Below, piece after piece: positions 15,417 through 23,529 of a stretch of DNA of 64,000 bases; positions within the stretch are counted from its first letter, which is position 1; each line of letters starts with the position of its first letter. Below the pieces are notes generated by a model that was not told the origin of the DNA, searched no databases, and was given only the letters and a program-made list of their open reading frames with translations. The translations under genes were made by a program, and so were the position numbers. Source of the DNA: Halobaculum saliterrae (GTDB lineage Archaea > Halobacteriota > Halobacteria > Halobacteriales > Haloferacaceae); assembly GCF_009831625.1 (NCBI RefSeq), contig NZ_WUUS01000004.1:15743-79742 (forward strand), read 5' to 3'.

Positions 15417-16139
15417 TCAGCGTCGCCGTCGCGACGACACGGCCGACGGCGACACCCGGAGGAACGGAACGTGGCCGTCGACGGCGACCCGGACGTCCGC
15501 CTTCGGCGGGACGACGCCGGCGGTCTCGCCGTCGACGATCAACTGTACGTCGCAGTCGTCGCGCTCGACGCGCACCACCGCCTCGTCGTCGACCACCCAC
15601 GTGTCGACGGTGGTCGCGAACGGCGAGACGGGGACCACGGACAGTCCGGTCCCCGGCGCGAGCACGGAGCCGCCGGCGGCGCGCGCGTAGCCGCTCGACC
15701 CGGCGGGCGTCGCGACGACGACGCCGTCGGATCGGACCCGGGCGATCGGCTCGCCGTCGCCCTCGCTGACGGCGTACTCGGAGATCCGCGCCGGTTCGAC
15801 CGTCATCAGGGTGGCGTCCAGCGCCGCCCGCGCACGACGGTCGCCGTCGACCGTCACCGAGAGCGTCGCCCGCGACTCCGTCCGCCCGCGCCCGTCCGCC
15901 AGCGCGGCCAGCGCGGCCTCCGCGTCGACCCGGCGAACGGCGTGCCGTCCGTCGCCGGCGTCGATCGGGAGGACCGGCGCGGACGGGTTCCCGAGGGCGG
16001 TCTCGACGAGCGCGCGCTCGCCCAGAGTGACGACCGCGTCCGGGTCGGCGTCGCCGGCGACGACCCTCCCGCCGGCGGCCTCGACCGCCCCGCGGAGGGT
16101 GCCGTCGTCGCCCGCCAGCGCCGCGCGGAACTCGGTCAT
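15417..16139 (-). CDS. NAD kinase-like protein lacking the GGDGT motif
   Basis: A protein of 240 aa. Its second half is recognisably the all-beta NAD(H)-binding domain of NAD kinases: DGVVVATPAGSSGYARAAGG corresponds to the DGxxxSTPTGSTAYxxSAGGP motif, followed by VVPVSPFATTVDTWVV. In the N-terminal half, where NAD kinases carry the GGDGT phosphate-binding loop, it has AVVTLGERALVETAL with no GGDGT. It may be an inactive or regulatory paralogue, or have a changed phosphoryl donor. The start at ATG 16139 is the first in the frame. The M28 peptidase gene ends 103 nt upstream on the same strand. Confidence 0.8.
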   Translation of the reverse strand: MTEFRAALAGDDGTLRGAVEAAGGRVVAGDADPDAVVTLGERALVETALGNPSAPVLPIDAGDGRHAVRRVDAEAALAALADGRGRTESRATLSVTVDGDRRARAALDATLMTVEPARISEYAVSEGDGEPIARVRSDGVVVATPAGSSGYARAAGGSVLAPGTGLSVVPVSPFATTVDTWVVDDEAVVRVERDDCDVQLIVDGETAGVVPPKADVRVAVDGHVPFLRVSPSAVSSRRRR

Positions 16140-16242
16140 GGTGCCGGAGGTTGACCCGGCCCGGACTTAACGAACGGGGTATCGAGTGCCGGGAACCGGG
16201 GGCCGGAGACCGGGCGGTCGGTGCCCACGGCGACGCGCGCCG

Positions 16243-17589
16243 CTACTCGATGACGGTGCCGTCCTCGTCGTACGGCCAGTCGCCGATCACCTTCATGCCG
16301 GTCGCCTTGTCCTCCGCCTCCAGCGCGGCGGCGATCTCGCTCGGCTCGCGGCGTGCCACGTCGGTGTCGGCGTCGGCCAGGTCCGCGACCAGCGCGGTCA
16401 GGAGGATCGCCTGCTCGCGGAGGTTGCGCGGCTCCAGTTTCTCCAGGGTGTCGGCCTCGGTGTGCCCCCAGCCGCGACCGCGACCCTCCGTCTCGCCGGA
16501 GACCATGTAGCCCGGAACGCCGTGGATCACGAACGGCCAGTGGTCGCTGTGGGGGACCTGCTCCTCGCTGGTCGACACGGGGTGATCGAAGCGGTCCGCC
16601 AGTCGCTCGGCCGCGGCGGTCAGGTCGTCGAAGCCGTGCGTCGACAGCGACAGCGTCCGGCCGAAGACGTTGGAGTCGACGTTGACGATCGCCTCGATCG
16701 CGTCGCGGTCGGCGCGCTCGGCCTCGACGCCGGAGCCGACGAGGCCGACCTCCTCGGCGCCGTAGGCGACGAACCGGACCCGGGTGTCGAGTTCGTCCTC
16801 CATCCCCGCGAGCGCGGTCGCGACCTCGACGATCGTGGCGGTGCCGGCGCCGTTGTCCATCGCGCCCTCCGCGATGTCGTGGGCGTCGACGTGCGAGGAG
16901 ACGAGGACTTCCTCGTCCGTGTCCGGCCCCAACTCGGCCATCGCGTTCCCGCTCGTGGCCTCCGGCGTCTCGCAGTCGACGTCGACGGTGACGGAGTCGC
17001 CCTCCGCCCGGCGGGCGAGGCGGGCGCCGACCTCCGCGCTCACGCCGACGGCGGGGATGTCGCCGATGGGGTCGTCGTCGGTGCCGACCGAGCCGGTCGG
17101 CGGGAGACACCCCTCGACGTGGTTGCGGAAGACGAACGCGGCGGCGCCGTGGTCGACGGCGTAGTAGTACTTCTCCGTGCGGTGGATGAACCGGTCGAAG
17201 TCGTCGGGCGTGTCGGAGGACACCATCACGACCTTCCCCTCCACGTCGGCCTCCTCGAAGTCCGAGGGGACGCCGTAGCCGAGGTCGACGAGGTCGGCGG
17301 TCGCCGTCCCGCTCGGCGAGCGCGGCAGCGCGATGCACGGCTCGCGGCGGCGCCCGTCGGCGATCCCGGCGTCCCCTCGCTCCCAGCCCTGTAGCTCGAA
17401 CTCGTCGATGCGCGCGTTCCGACAGCCGGCGTCGGCGAGGGCGTCGCGGACGAGCTCGAGCCCCTCGCGCTCGCCGGGCTGACCCGCCATGCGGTTGCCC
17501 ACGTCCACGAGGTCCTCGAGGAGGCTCCACCCCGCGTCGCTCGTGAACGCGTCGCCGATCCAGTCGGTCCGCTCGGAGAGATCCGTCAC
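16243..17589 (-). CDS. M28 family zinc aminopeptidase
   Basis: About 448 aa from GTG 17589. The di-zinc M28 ligands are present: His and Asp in SSHVDAHD and GAMDNGAGT, the catalytic Glu pair in AYGAEEVGLVG, a later Asp in NVDSNVFG and the final His in GWGHTEADT. A protease-associated insert runs between about residues 120 and 220 (GKVVMVSSDTPDDF; HGAAAFVFRNH). No signal peptide is visible, so it probably degrades peptides in the cytoplasm. The frame is open to 17616, but VTDLSERTDWIGDAF matches the family start. Confidence 0.88.
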   Translation of the reverse strand: MTDLSERTDWIGDAFTSDAGWSLLEDLVDVGNRMAGQPGEREGLELVRDALADAGCRNARIDEFELQGWERGDAGIADGRRREPCIALPRSPSGTATADLVDLGYGVPSDFEEADVEGKVVMVSSDTPDDFDRFIHRTEKYYYAVDHGAAAFVFRNHVEGCLPPTGSVGTDDDPIGDIPAVGVSAEVGARLARRAEGDSVTVDVDCETPEATSGNAMAELGPDTDEEVLVSSHVDAHDIAEGAMDNGAGTATIVEVATALAGMEDELDTRVRFVAYGAEEVGLVGSGVEAERADRDAIEAIVNVDSNVFGRTLSLSTHGFDDLTAAAERLADRFDHPVSTSEEQVPHSDHWPFVIHGVPGYMVSGETEGRGRGWGHTEADTLEKLEPRNLREQAILLTALVADLADADTDVARREPSEIAAALEAEDKATGMKVIGDWPYDEDGTVIE

Positions 17590-17722
17590 GCCCGCCCGGT
17601 CCGCGGGTTCGACCAAAGAGGTTCGGGAGGCGGCCGCGGGGGCCGGAAGTCGGCGGTGCGGGCCGGAAGTCGGCGACCCGGATCGGGAGTCGTCGGATGC
17701 GGGGCGCCCTCGATCGCCCGTG

Positions 17723-18364
17723 CTATCGGGCGACGCGGACGAACTCGTAGGCGTACACCCAGTTGAGCAGTACGTAGGTGACGACGCCGAGCGAGAGCGA
17801 GACGATCCACGTGCCCGCGGCGATCCGCCCGACGCGCCTGTGGGGGGTTTCGGTGCGGAGTTCCTCGGGCGTGTGGGTCGCCCCGAGGACGAGCGCGTAC
17901 AGGACGACCGGCACCGTCACCACCGACAGCAGGACGTGGATCGCGAGCATCGCGAGGTAGGTGATCTCGACGGCGCCGGCGTACGCGCCGAGGAACGCGG
18001 TCTCGCGGACGACGATGTGCTTCTCGCCGGGGCCGCCGCCGACCCTGATGAGGTACATGACGAGGAACACCATGATCAGGCCGAACGACGCGCTCATCGC
18101 GGCGGCGTGCTTGCGCACCTCGCCGGCGCGGATCCAGCGCCACCCCACCACGAGCAGCACCGTCGTCACGGTGTTGACCGCGGCGATGGCGTGGCTCAGG
18201 AGGTTCACCTGTCCCTCCGTGAGCGACGGGAACACCGACTCCGGGACGACGCCCGCGAACGTCCCGATGACGAGCGCGTAGCCGACGACCGACACTACGG
18301 CGACCGTGGCGCGCGGGTACTCCCTCACGGTGCCAAGCGGCCCGCTCGCGTCCGCTGTTGCCAT
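17723..18364 (-). CDS. DUF420 membrane protein (cytochrome oxidase assembly-type)
   Basis: About 213 aa from ATG 18364 with five or six transmembrane helices (for example AVVSVVGYALVIGTFAGV, LIMVFLVMYLIRVGG, MLAIHVLLSVVTVPVVLYAL, WIVSLSLGVVTYVLLNWV). Conserved His residues occur in LLSHAIAAVN, KHAAAMSA, AIHVLL and GATHTPEEL, the pattern of the DUF420/CtaM family, which in bacteria assists haem-copper oxidase maturation. No oxidase subunit genes are nearby. It shares a 109-bp intergenic region with the divergent Nudix gene. Confidence 0.82.
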   Translation of the reverse strand: MATADASGPLGTVREYPRATVAVVSVVGYALVIGTFAGVVPESVFPSLTEGQVNLLSHAIAAVNTVTTVLLVVGWRWIRAGEVRKHAAAMSASFGLIMVFLVMYLIRVGGGPGEKHIVVRETAFLGAYAGAVEITYLAMLAIHVLLSVVTVPVVLYALVLGATHTPEELRTETPHRRVGRIAAGTWIVSLSLGVVTYVLLNWVYAYEFVRVAR

Positions 18365-18473
18365 TGGGCGCGATTGGGGCGGCGCCGACTTGCGTCTTCG
18401 GGTTCGGGCGCCGGCGTCGACCACGTCGACCGACACGGGCGGGCTTTTGTGGCCCCGACCGCCACCGGCGCCC

Positions 18474-18989
18474 ATGGTCACTGACGCCTCCCGCGCCGTC
18501 GTCGACGACGCGATCGCTCGCCTGCGCGAGGAGTGGGGCGACTGCCCGCTCGCGGAGCCCCACTGGGAGGTGACGCCCGCCGAGTGGGAGCGGGACCGGG
18601 AACGCTTCGCCGCCGACACCCTCGGCGGAGCCGGTGCATGGGTCCGCCGCGACGACGGCGCCGCGCTGATGGTCAGGCACGAGGGCGAGTCGGCGTGGTC
18701 GGAACCCGGCGGAAAGGACGAACCGGGGGAGTCGATCGCGGAGGCGGCCGTTCGGGAGACGCGCGAGGAGGCCGGCGTCGAGGTCGACCTCCGCGGGCTG
18801 GTGATGCTCCACCGCGTCGCGGTCGACGCCCCCGACAGGCCGACCCTGTTCCGGCTGATCGCCACCTTCGACGCCGACTACGTCGCCGGCGATCCAGAAC
18901 CCCGGGAGGGCGAGATCGCGGCGGTCCGCTGGGTCCACGACCATCCGAACGACCTCATGTACCCGGAGGTGGCGGAGTACCCGCTGTGA
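18474..18989 (+). CDS. Nudix hydrolase
   Basis: A protein of 171 aa. The Nudix box is complete from GGKDEPGESIAEAAVRETRE through EAGVEV, giving the G-x5-E-x7-REUxEExGU pattern that binds Mg2+ and the pyrophosphate of nucleoside diphosphates linked to another moiety. An N-terminal extension of about 55 residues precedes the domain (DDAIARLREEWGDCPL). The substrate is not predictable. ATG 18474 is the first reasonable start after the divergent DUF420 gene. Confidence 0.9.
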   Translation: MVTDASRAVVDDAIARLREEWGDCPLAEPHWEVTPAEWERDRERFAADTLGGAGAWVRRDDGAALMVRHEGESAWSEPGGKDEPGESIAEAAVRETREEAGVEVDLRGLVMLHRVAVDAPDRPTLFRLIATFDADYVAGDPEPREGEIAAVRWVHDHPNDLMYPEVAEYPL

Positions 18990-19037
18990 TCCGATCCCGG
19001 GGAAAAGCCTACACTCGCGGACGCGGACTCGACTGGT

Positions 19038-19817
19038 GTGGTTTCCCTCCCACCGGTGCCGTCGCCGGCGTTCCCCTCCGTGCTGTCGACCGCCCTCGCG
19101 TGGGCGGGCGACTGGTGGGAACTGTGGGCGCTCATCGCGGCCGGCTTCCTCGGGGTTCGACTCGCCCCGGCGCTCGTCGCCCGCACCGAGCGTCCGGCCG
19201 CGCTCCCCGACGATGTCGCCCGCGCGGTCGAGCGCGCCGGCGTCCCCGCCGACCGCGTCGGCGTTCTCCGACGTGACGGGCGGGTGGTCGCCTACGCGGC
19301 CGGACTGACGGCCGTTCACGGTCGGGTGTTCGTCTCGACCGGGCTGTTGCGCGAACTCGATCCCGCGGGGGTCGCGGCGGTCGTCCGCCACGAGCACGCC
19401 CACCTCGCACGGGGTCACGTTCCGCTCCGGGTGGGGATCCCCTGCGCGTACGCCGTCGCGTGGGCCGTCGACGCGACGCTGTTCGGGCGGGCGGGGCTCG
19501 TCGCCGGCGCGGTGCTGGCGGTCCCGCTGGCGTACCTCTCGGTTCGCGTCGCGCGCTGGAGCGAGTACGACGCCGACGCGGTCGCCGCCCGCGGAACGGG
19601 CGAGGACTACCGCGACGCGCTCGCCCGGCTCGCCGCCGGGGGTCACCTCGGCCGGACGGTCCCGACAGGGGGCCGGCTCCGTCGACTGCTCGCGTCGCTG
19701 TCGATGCACCCGCCGCTCGGAGCGCGGCTCGGGCGGCTCGACGAACGACCGGACGACGGGACGAACGCTCGACCGTCCGACGGACCGTCGACGCGCGCGG
19801 CTCGCGGAGACGATTGA
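19038..19817 (+). CDS. M48 family membrane zinc metalloprotease (HtpX-like)
   Basis: A protein of 259 aa. It has an N-terminal transmembrane segment (WWELWALIAAGFLGVRLA), the zinc motif HEHAH within VVRHEHAHLARGH, two more hydrophobic segments (CAYAVAWAVDATLF; AGAVLAVPLAYLSV) and the third-ligand region RWSEYDADAVAA, which matches the ExxxD motif of M48. The C-terminus is a charged tail of low complexity. Relatives such as HtpX degrade misfolded membrane proteins. I use GTG 19038 because it precedes the first hydrophobic segment. It is convergent with the G1P dehydrogenase gene, ending 40 bp away. Confidence 0.85.
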   Translation: MVSLPPVPSPAFPSVLSTALAWAGDWWELWALIAAGFLGVRLAPALVARTERPAALPDDVARAVERAGVPADRVGVLRRDGRVVAYAAGLTAVHGRVFVSTGLLRELDPAGVAAVVRHEHAHLARGHVPLRVGIPCAYAVAWAVDATLFGRAGLVAGAVLAVPLAYLSVRVARWSEYDADAVAARGTGEDYRDALARLAAGGHLGRTVPTGGRLRRLLASLSMHPPLGARLGRLDERPDDGTNARPSDGPSTRAARGDD

Positions 19818-19856
19818 ATCGCGAGACGCACCGGGCCCCCGAGATCGCCGTCGACC

Positions 19857-20903
19857 TCAGATGACGCCGGTGAACGTGGCGACCTCGACGGCCGCGTCCT
19901 CGTTGACGCCGTCGCCGAGGATGGTGTATCGGTCGCGGATGGTGTGTGCGGTCGTGAGCGCCTCGATCACGGTCTCGTCGTCGATGCCGAGTTCGGCCGC
20001 GGTCGTGGGGGCGCCGATCGCCTCCAGCGCGTCGCGGATGGCGCGCCACTGGCCGTTCTCGCCCGTGTGGAGGAACTCCGTGAGGATGGACCCGACGCCG
20101 ACCTGGTGGCCGTGGAGCCCGGGGGAGTCCGCGATCCGGTCGAGCTGGTGGGAGAACAGGTGCTCGGCGCCGGAGGCCGGCCGCGAGGAGCCGGCGATCG
20201 ACATGGCGACGCCGGAGGAGACGAGCGCCTTCGAGACGATCCACGAGGACTCCTCGAGGCCCTGTTTGATCGAGTCGGCGCTGTCGACGAGCATCTCGGC
20301 GGTCATCTCCGAGAGCGCGCCCGCGTACTCGCTGTACTCGACGTTCTTCAGCCGGCGCGCCAGCCGCCAGTCCTTGACGGCGGTGTAGTTCGAGATGATG
20401 TCGGCGCAGCCGGCGGTGGTGAGCTCCCACGGCGCGTTCGCCATGATCTCCGTGTCCGCGATGACCGCGAGCGGCGGGTCGGCGGCGACGGAGTGGCGCG
20501 TGTCCCCCTCCGGGATCGACGACCGGCCGGAGACGATCCCGTCGTGGCTCGCGGCCGTCGGCACCGAGACGAACCCGACGCCGAGCTCGTCGGCGGCCAT
20601 CTTCGCGAGGTCGATCGGCTTGCCGCCGCCGAGCGCGACGAGGAACGTCGCGTCGGCGGCCTCGGCGGCCTCGACGATCTCCGCGACGGCGCCGAAGCTG
20701 GCCGAGCCGACCGTGACGGTCTCGACGTCGTCGAACTGCGCGCGCAGGCGGTCGCCGGCGAGGTCGTTCGGCGTCGGCGAGGTGACGAGCAGGGGTGTGC
20801 CGGCGAGCGACAGCTCCGAGACGGCCGTCCCCACGTCGTCGAGCACGCCGTGCCCGACGAGGACGTTCCGCGGGAGCTTGATCCACGTCGACTTCTCGAA
20901 CAT
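19857..20903 (-). CDS. egsA: NAD(P)-dependent glycerol-1-phosphate dehydrogenase
   Basis: Makes sn-glycerol-1-phosphate from dihydroxyacetone phosphate, the step that fixes the stereochemistry of archaeal ether lipids. At 348 aa it has the family length. LVALGGGKPIDLAKMAA is the iron-alcohol-dehydrogenase-type nucleotide motif, VSVPTAASHDGIVSG follows, and the metal ligands are in AGCADIISNYTA (Asp), SGAEHLFSHQLD (His) and LHGHQVGVG (His). ATG 20903 is the natural start. This is one of the clearest archaeal markers in the window. No other lipid gene is adjacent; a prenyl diphosphate synthase is at 53230. Confidence 0.95.
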   Translation of the reverse strand: MFEKSTWIKLPRNVLVGHGVLDDVGTAVSELSLAGTPLLVTSPTPNDLAGDRLRAQFDDVETVTVGSASFGAVAEIVEAAEAADATFLVALGGGKPIDLAKMAADELGVGFVSVPTAASHDGIVSGRSSIPEGDTRHSVAADPPLAVIADTEIMANAPWELTTAGCADIISNYTAVKDWRLARRLKNVEYSEYAGALSEMTAEMLVDSADSIKQGLEESSWIVSKALVSSGVAMSIAGSSRPASGAEHLFSHQLDRIADSPGLHGHQVGVGSILTEFLHTGENGQWRAIRDALEAIGAPTTAAELGIDDETVIEALTTAHTIRDRYTILGDGVNEDAAVEVATFTGVI

Positions 20904-21164
20904 GGCGGCTGGTTCCGGGTCGGGATGTAAAGGGGTTGCCGTGTCGCCGGGACCCTCAGCGACGGTGTGGGCGGCCGGCGCCCACGACCGCGGAGGCGAG
21001 CGTTCACATAGGGAGACGGAACCATTGTCGCCGATGCGTTGACGACGAACCCGGCGCGTCGGCGGGTGCGCGACCACGCGCGTCGGGGAGGAACCGGTCG
21101 CCTGTCCGCCCCGAACTCCCCTAGCGACTGCGCCGGAATCGGTCCGGGAGCCGACGCCAACGGC

Positions 21165-21851
21165 TCACACTAACGGGCCGAGCGTCCGCGCGGCATCGAA
21201 CAGGAAGGCGACGCCGAAGCCACCCAACAGCAGCGCCGACAGCGCGGCGACGACCGGCGCGAGCGCCTCGACCCGACGCTTGGCGGCGATGAGCGCCCCG
21301 GGGAAGCCGGTTATCCACAGGCCGATGCCGGCGAAGAAGCCGATCACCAGCGCGGGGCTTCCGGTTTCGACGACGAGCGTTCCCGCGAGCTCCGTCACGT
21401 CGGCCGCGTCGAACACGTCGATCTCCCCCGGTTCGAGCAGCCCGACGCCGACAGTGAGCCAGAACAGCACCTGATAGGGGTTCGTCAGCGCGAGCACCAG
21501 CGCCTTCCGGAACCCCGCGGACTCCTCGTCTATCAGGTCGGCGTCGACCGCGAGGAAGGAGCCCCGGACCTCCCGTGCAGCGCCGTACGCGTAGTACAGC
21601 ATGAGCACGCCGCCGACGCCGACCATGAGGCCCTTGACGAGCGGCGCGTCGTTCAGGAAGCCGACGACGCCCACGAGCGAGAGCACGAGGAAGATCCCGT
21701 CGGCGGTCGCGGCGCCGAGCCCGGCGCGGAAGCCGGCCGTCCACCCGCGGAGCACGCTCTCCTCGGCGATGACGGCGTTCATCGGTCCCGGCGGCGCGGC
21801 CAGCGCGAGACCGAAGGCGACACCGGCGACCAACGAGGCGACGACTGACAC
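21165..21851 (-). CDS. LysE/RhtB family exporter
   Basis: A protein of 228 aa with six hydrophobic segments. The family signature at the N-terminus is present (GLALAAPPGPMNAVIAEESV), as is the conserved ALTNPYQVLFWLTVGVG segment of the fourth helix. LysE-type exporters pump amino acids or similar solutes out by proton exchange. It is followed 91 bp downstream of the DtxR-GDT1 pair on the same strand, but the gap suggests its own promoter. The substrate cannot be read from the sequence. Confidence 0.87.
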   Translation of the reverse strand: MSVVASLVAGVAFGLALAAPPGPMNAVIAEESVLRGWTAGFRAGLGAATADGIFLVLSLVGVVGFLNDAPLVKGLMVGVGGVLMLYYAYGAAREVRGSFLAVDADLIDEESAGFRKALVLALTNPYQVLFWLTVGVGLLEPGEIDVFDAADVTELAGTLVVETGSPALVIGFFAGIGLWITGFPGALIAAKRRVEALAPVVAALSALLLGGFGVAFLFDAARTLGPLV

Positions 21852-21942
21852 TGTCCGTACGGAGGCGCGCTGCCGTGAATAACGCCGCGGTTCACGCTGG
21901 GTCCGTACGCCGTCGCGGGTCGCACCGCCGTGGCCGACGGCG

Positions 21943-22644
21943 CTACACCAGCGACAGCACGGCCGTCGAGACCGTGTCGACGACCGTCTCCCAGACCGAG
22001 AAGCCGGTCGCCAGCGCCAACACCGTGTCGAGCCCGAAGAACGCGAACAGCGCCGCGCCGGCGAGGTGCGCCTTCCGGAGGTCGAAGCGATGGCTGAAGC
22101 GGTGGAAGAGGTACGCGTTCGCGAGACTCACCGGGAGGATCACCGCCATCTCCCCGAACCAGATGGCCGAGGTCGCCCCGTACTGCGCGGCGAGACTGAT
22201 CGTCACCAGCTGGGTCTTGTCGCCGAACTCGCCGGCGGCCATCATCGAGAAGATGGAGAGGAAACTGCCGGCCCGTCCGGAGACCTCGTGGCCGAACAGG
22301 CTCACCGAGCCGTCGATGCCGGGCATCACCTCCCCGCCGTCGGGCTCCGCGGAGGGCAGACCCCCGCCGCCGTCGGGCGCCGACCGGAGGAGCAGCACGG
22401 CGAACGTGAGGAACATCACGGCGGTGAACGCGTCCAGCATCGCTCCCGACAGCACGGACTGGATCGCGGCGCCGAACCAGATCTCGAGCGCCGTCCAGCC
22501 GGCGAACGCCGTCCCCGCGGCGCCGACGACGATCGCCGGCCGATACCGCGTCGACAGCCCAGCGATGATGAACTGGACCTTCTCGCCGGGAAGCACCGCG
22601 AGCTGTGCGACCGCCGCGACGACGACGATCTCCCAGAAACTCAC
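21943..22644 (-). CDS. GDT1/TMEM165 (UPF0016) family cation exporter
   Basis: A protein of 233 aa with six transmembrane helices in two homologous halves. The second half keeps the family motif as AAGEFGDKTQLVTISLAA (ExGDK[ST]); the first half has LAVLPGEKVQFIIAGLST, a degenerate form in which GEK replaces GDK. Members move Mn2+ or Ca2+ out of the cytoplasm by antiport. It starts within the stop of the upstream DtxR-family repressor gene (4-nt overlap, ATGA), so the two are translationally coupled. That context strongly favours Mn2+ (or another divalent metal) as the substrate. Confidence 0.88.
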   Translation of the reverse strand: MSFWEIVVVAAVAQLAVLPGEKVQFIIAGLSTRYRPAIVVGAAGTAFAGWTALEIWFGAAIQSVLSGAMLDAFTAVMFLTFAVLLLRSAPDGGGGLPSAEPDGGEVMPGIDGSVSLFGHEVSGRAGSFLSIFSMMAAGEFGDKTQLVTISLAAQYGATSAIWFGEMAVILPVSLANAYLFHRFSHRFDLRKAHLAGAALFAFFGLDTVLALATGFSVWETVVDTVSTAVLSLV

Positions 22645-23423
22645 GCACCTCCCACCCCGGCGTCAGTCGCGACGGTGTCGGTCGCGCCGTCGACTGGCCG
22701 GACCCGGACGGACGCGGCGATCGCCTCGGGAAGGCTCTGTTCGCGGCCGGCGTCGGAGTCGGTAGCGGTGCCGTCGACGTCGCCGGCGTCGGTGTCGGTG
22801 TCGGTGTCGCCTCCGTCGGCTTCCGGATTCACTTCGACGGTCACCATCCCGAACGGCGCGATGTCCAGCACCTCGATGGCCGTCCCGGGCGTGATGCCCG
22901 CGCGGTCGAGATACTCCAGTTCCTCGTCGTCGCGGTCGCTGACGCGCGCGATGACGGCCCGGTCGCCGACCGCGACCTCCGTGAGCGGACGGACGTCGTC
23001 GTCGACCGGCGGTTCGAGGTCCTCCCCCGGGATGGGATCGCCGTGCGGATCGACGGCGGGATCGCCCAGCACCGCGGCGACGCGGCGCTCGAACTCCTCG
23101 CTGATGTGGTGTTCGAGCGCGTCGGCCTCGTCGTGGACCTCGCTCCACGAGTAGTCGAGGTGTTCGGCGAGGTACGCCTCCAGCAGGCGGTGATGGCGGA
23201 GCACCTCCAGCGCGACCGTTCGACCCTCCGCCGTCAGCTCGGTTCCCTTGTACTTCTCGCGTTCGACGAGCCCGTGCTCCTCGAGCGTCTCGAGCATGCT
23301 CGTCACCGTCGGCGGCGTCTTCCCGACGCGCTCGGCGATCGACGAGGTCGACACCGGCGGTCCGTCCTCGGTTTGGAGCACGTAGATCGCCTTCAGATAG
23401 TCCTCCATCACGTCGCTCAGCAT
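22641..23423 (-). CDS. DtxR/MntR-family metal-dependent transcriptional regulator
   Basis: A protein of 260 aa. The N-terminal winged helix is MEDYLKAIYVLQTEDG, SIAERVGKTPPTVTSMLETL and GLVEREKYKGTELTAEG; the dimerisation and metal-binding domain follows with RHHRLLEAYLAEHL, VHDEADALEHHISEEF. A C-terminal FeoA/SH3-like domain includes VGDRAVIARVSDRDDEELEYL and GITPGTAIEVL, interrupted by an Asp/Thr-rich linker. It should bind Mn2+ or Fe2+ and then DNA. A perfect palindrome at 23437-23450 lies over its own promoter. It overlaps the GDT1 exporter gene by 4 nt and probably controls it. Confidence 0.92.
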   Translation of the reverse strand: MLSDVMEDYLKAIYVLQTEDGPPVSTSSIAERVGKTPPTVTSMLETLEEHGLVEREKYKGTELTAEGRTVALEVLRHHRLLEAYLAEHLDYSWSEVHDEADALEHHISEEFERRVAAVLGDPAVDPHGDPIPGEDLEPPVDDDVRPLTEVAVGDRAVIARVSDRDDEELEYLDRAGITPGTAIEVLDIAPFGMVTVEVNPEADGGDTDTDTDAGDVDGTATDSDAGREQSLPEAIAASVRVRPVDGATDTVATDAGVGGA

Positions 23424-23436
23424 CGGTTTGAGAGAA

Positions 23437-23450
23437 TTAGACGAGTCTAA
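23437..23450. promoter_or_regulatory. Palindromic operator TTAGAC-N2-GTCTAA
   Basis: TTAGACgaGTCTAA is a perfect 6-bp palindrome with a 2-nt spacer, located 14-27 nt before the ATG at 23423. For a leaderless transcript this covers the region between the TATA box and the start site, so occupancy would block transcription. Its form resembles operators reported for haloarchaeal DtxR/Idr/SirR-type repressors (TTAGGC-like half sites), which makes autoregulation likely. Confidence 0.75.
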
Positions 23451-23529
23451 CGGAAGTACTTCACGGCTCGAACGCCGGCGGGAAACCGACGACCGGCGTC
23501 GGCACGGCGCCGGTCGGGCATCCGTCCCG

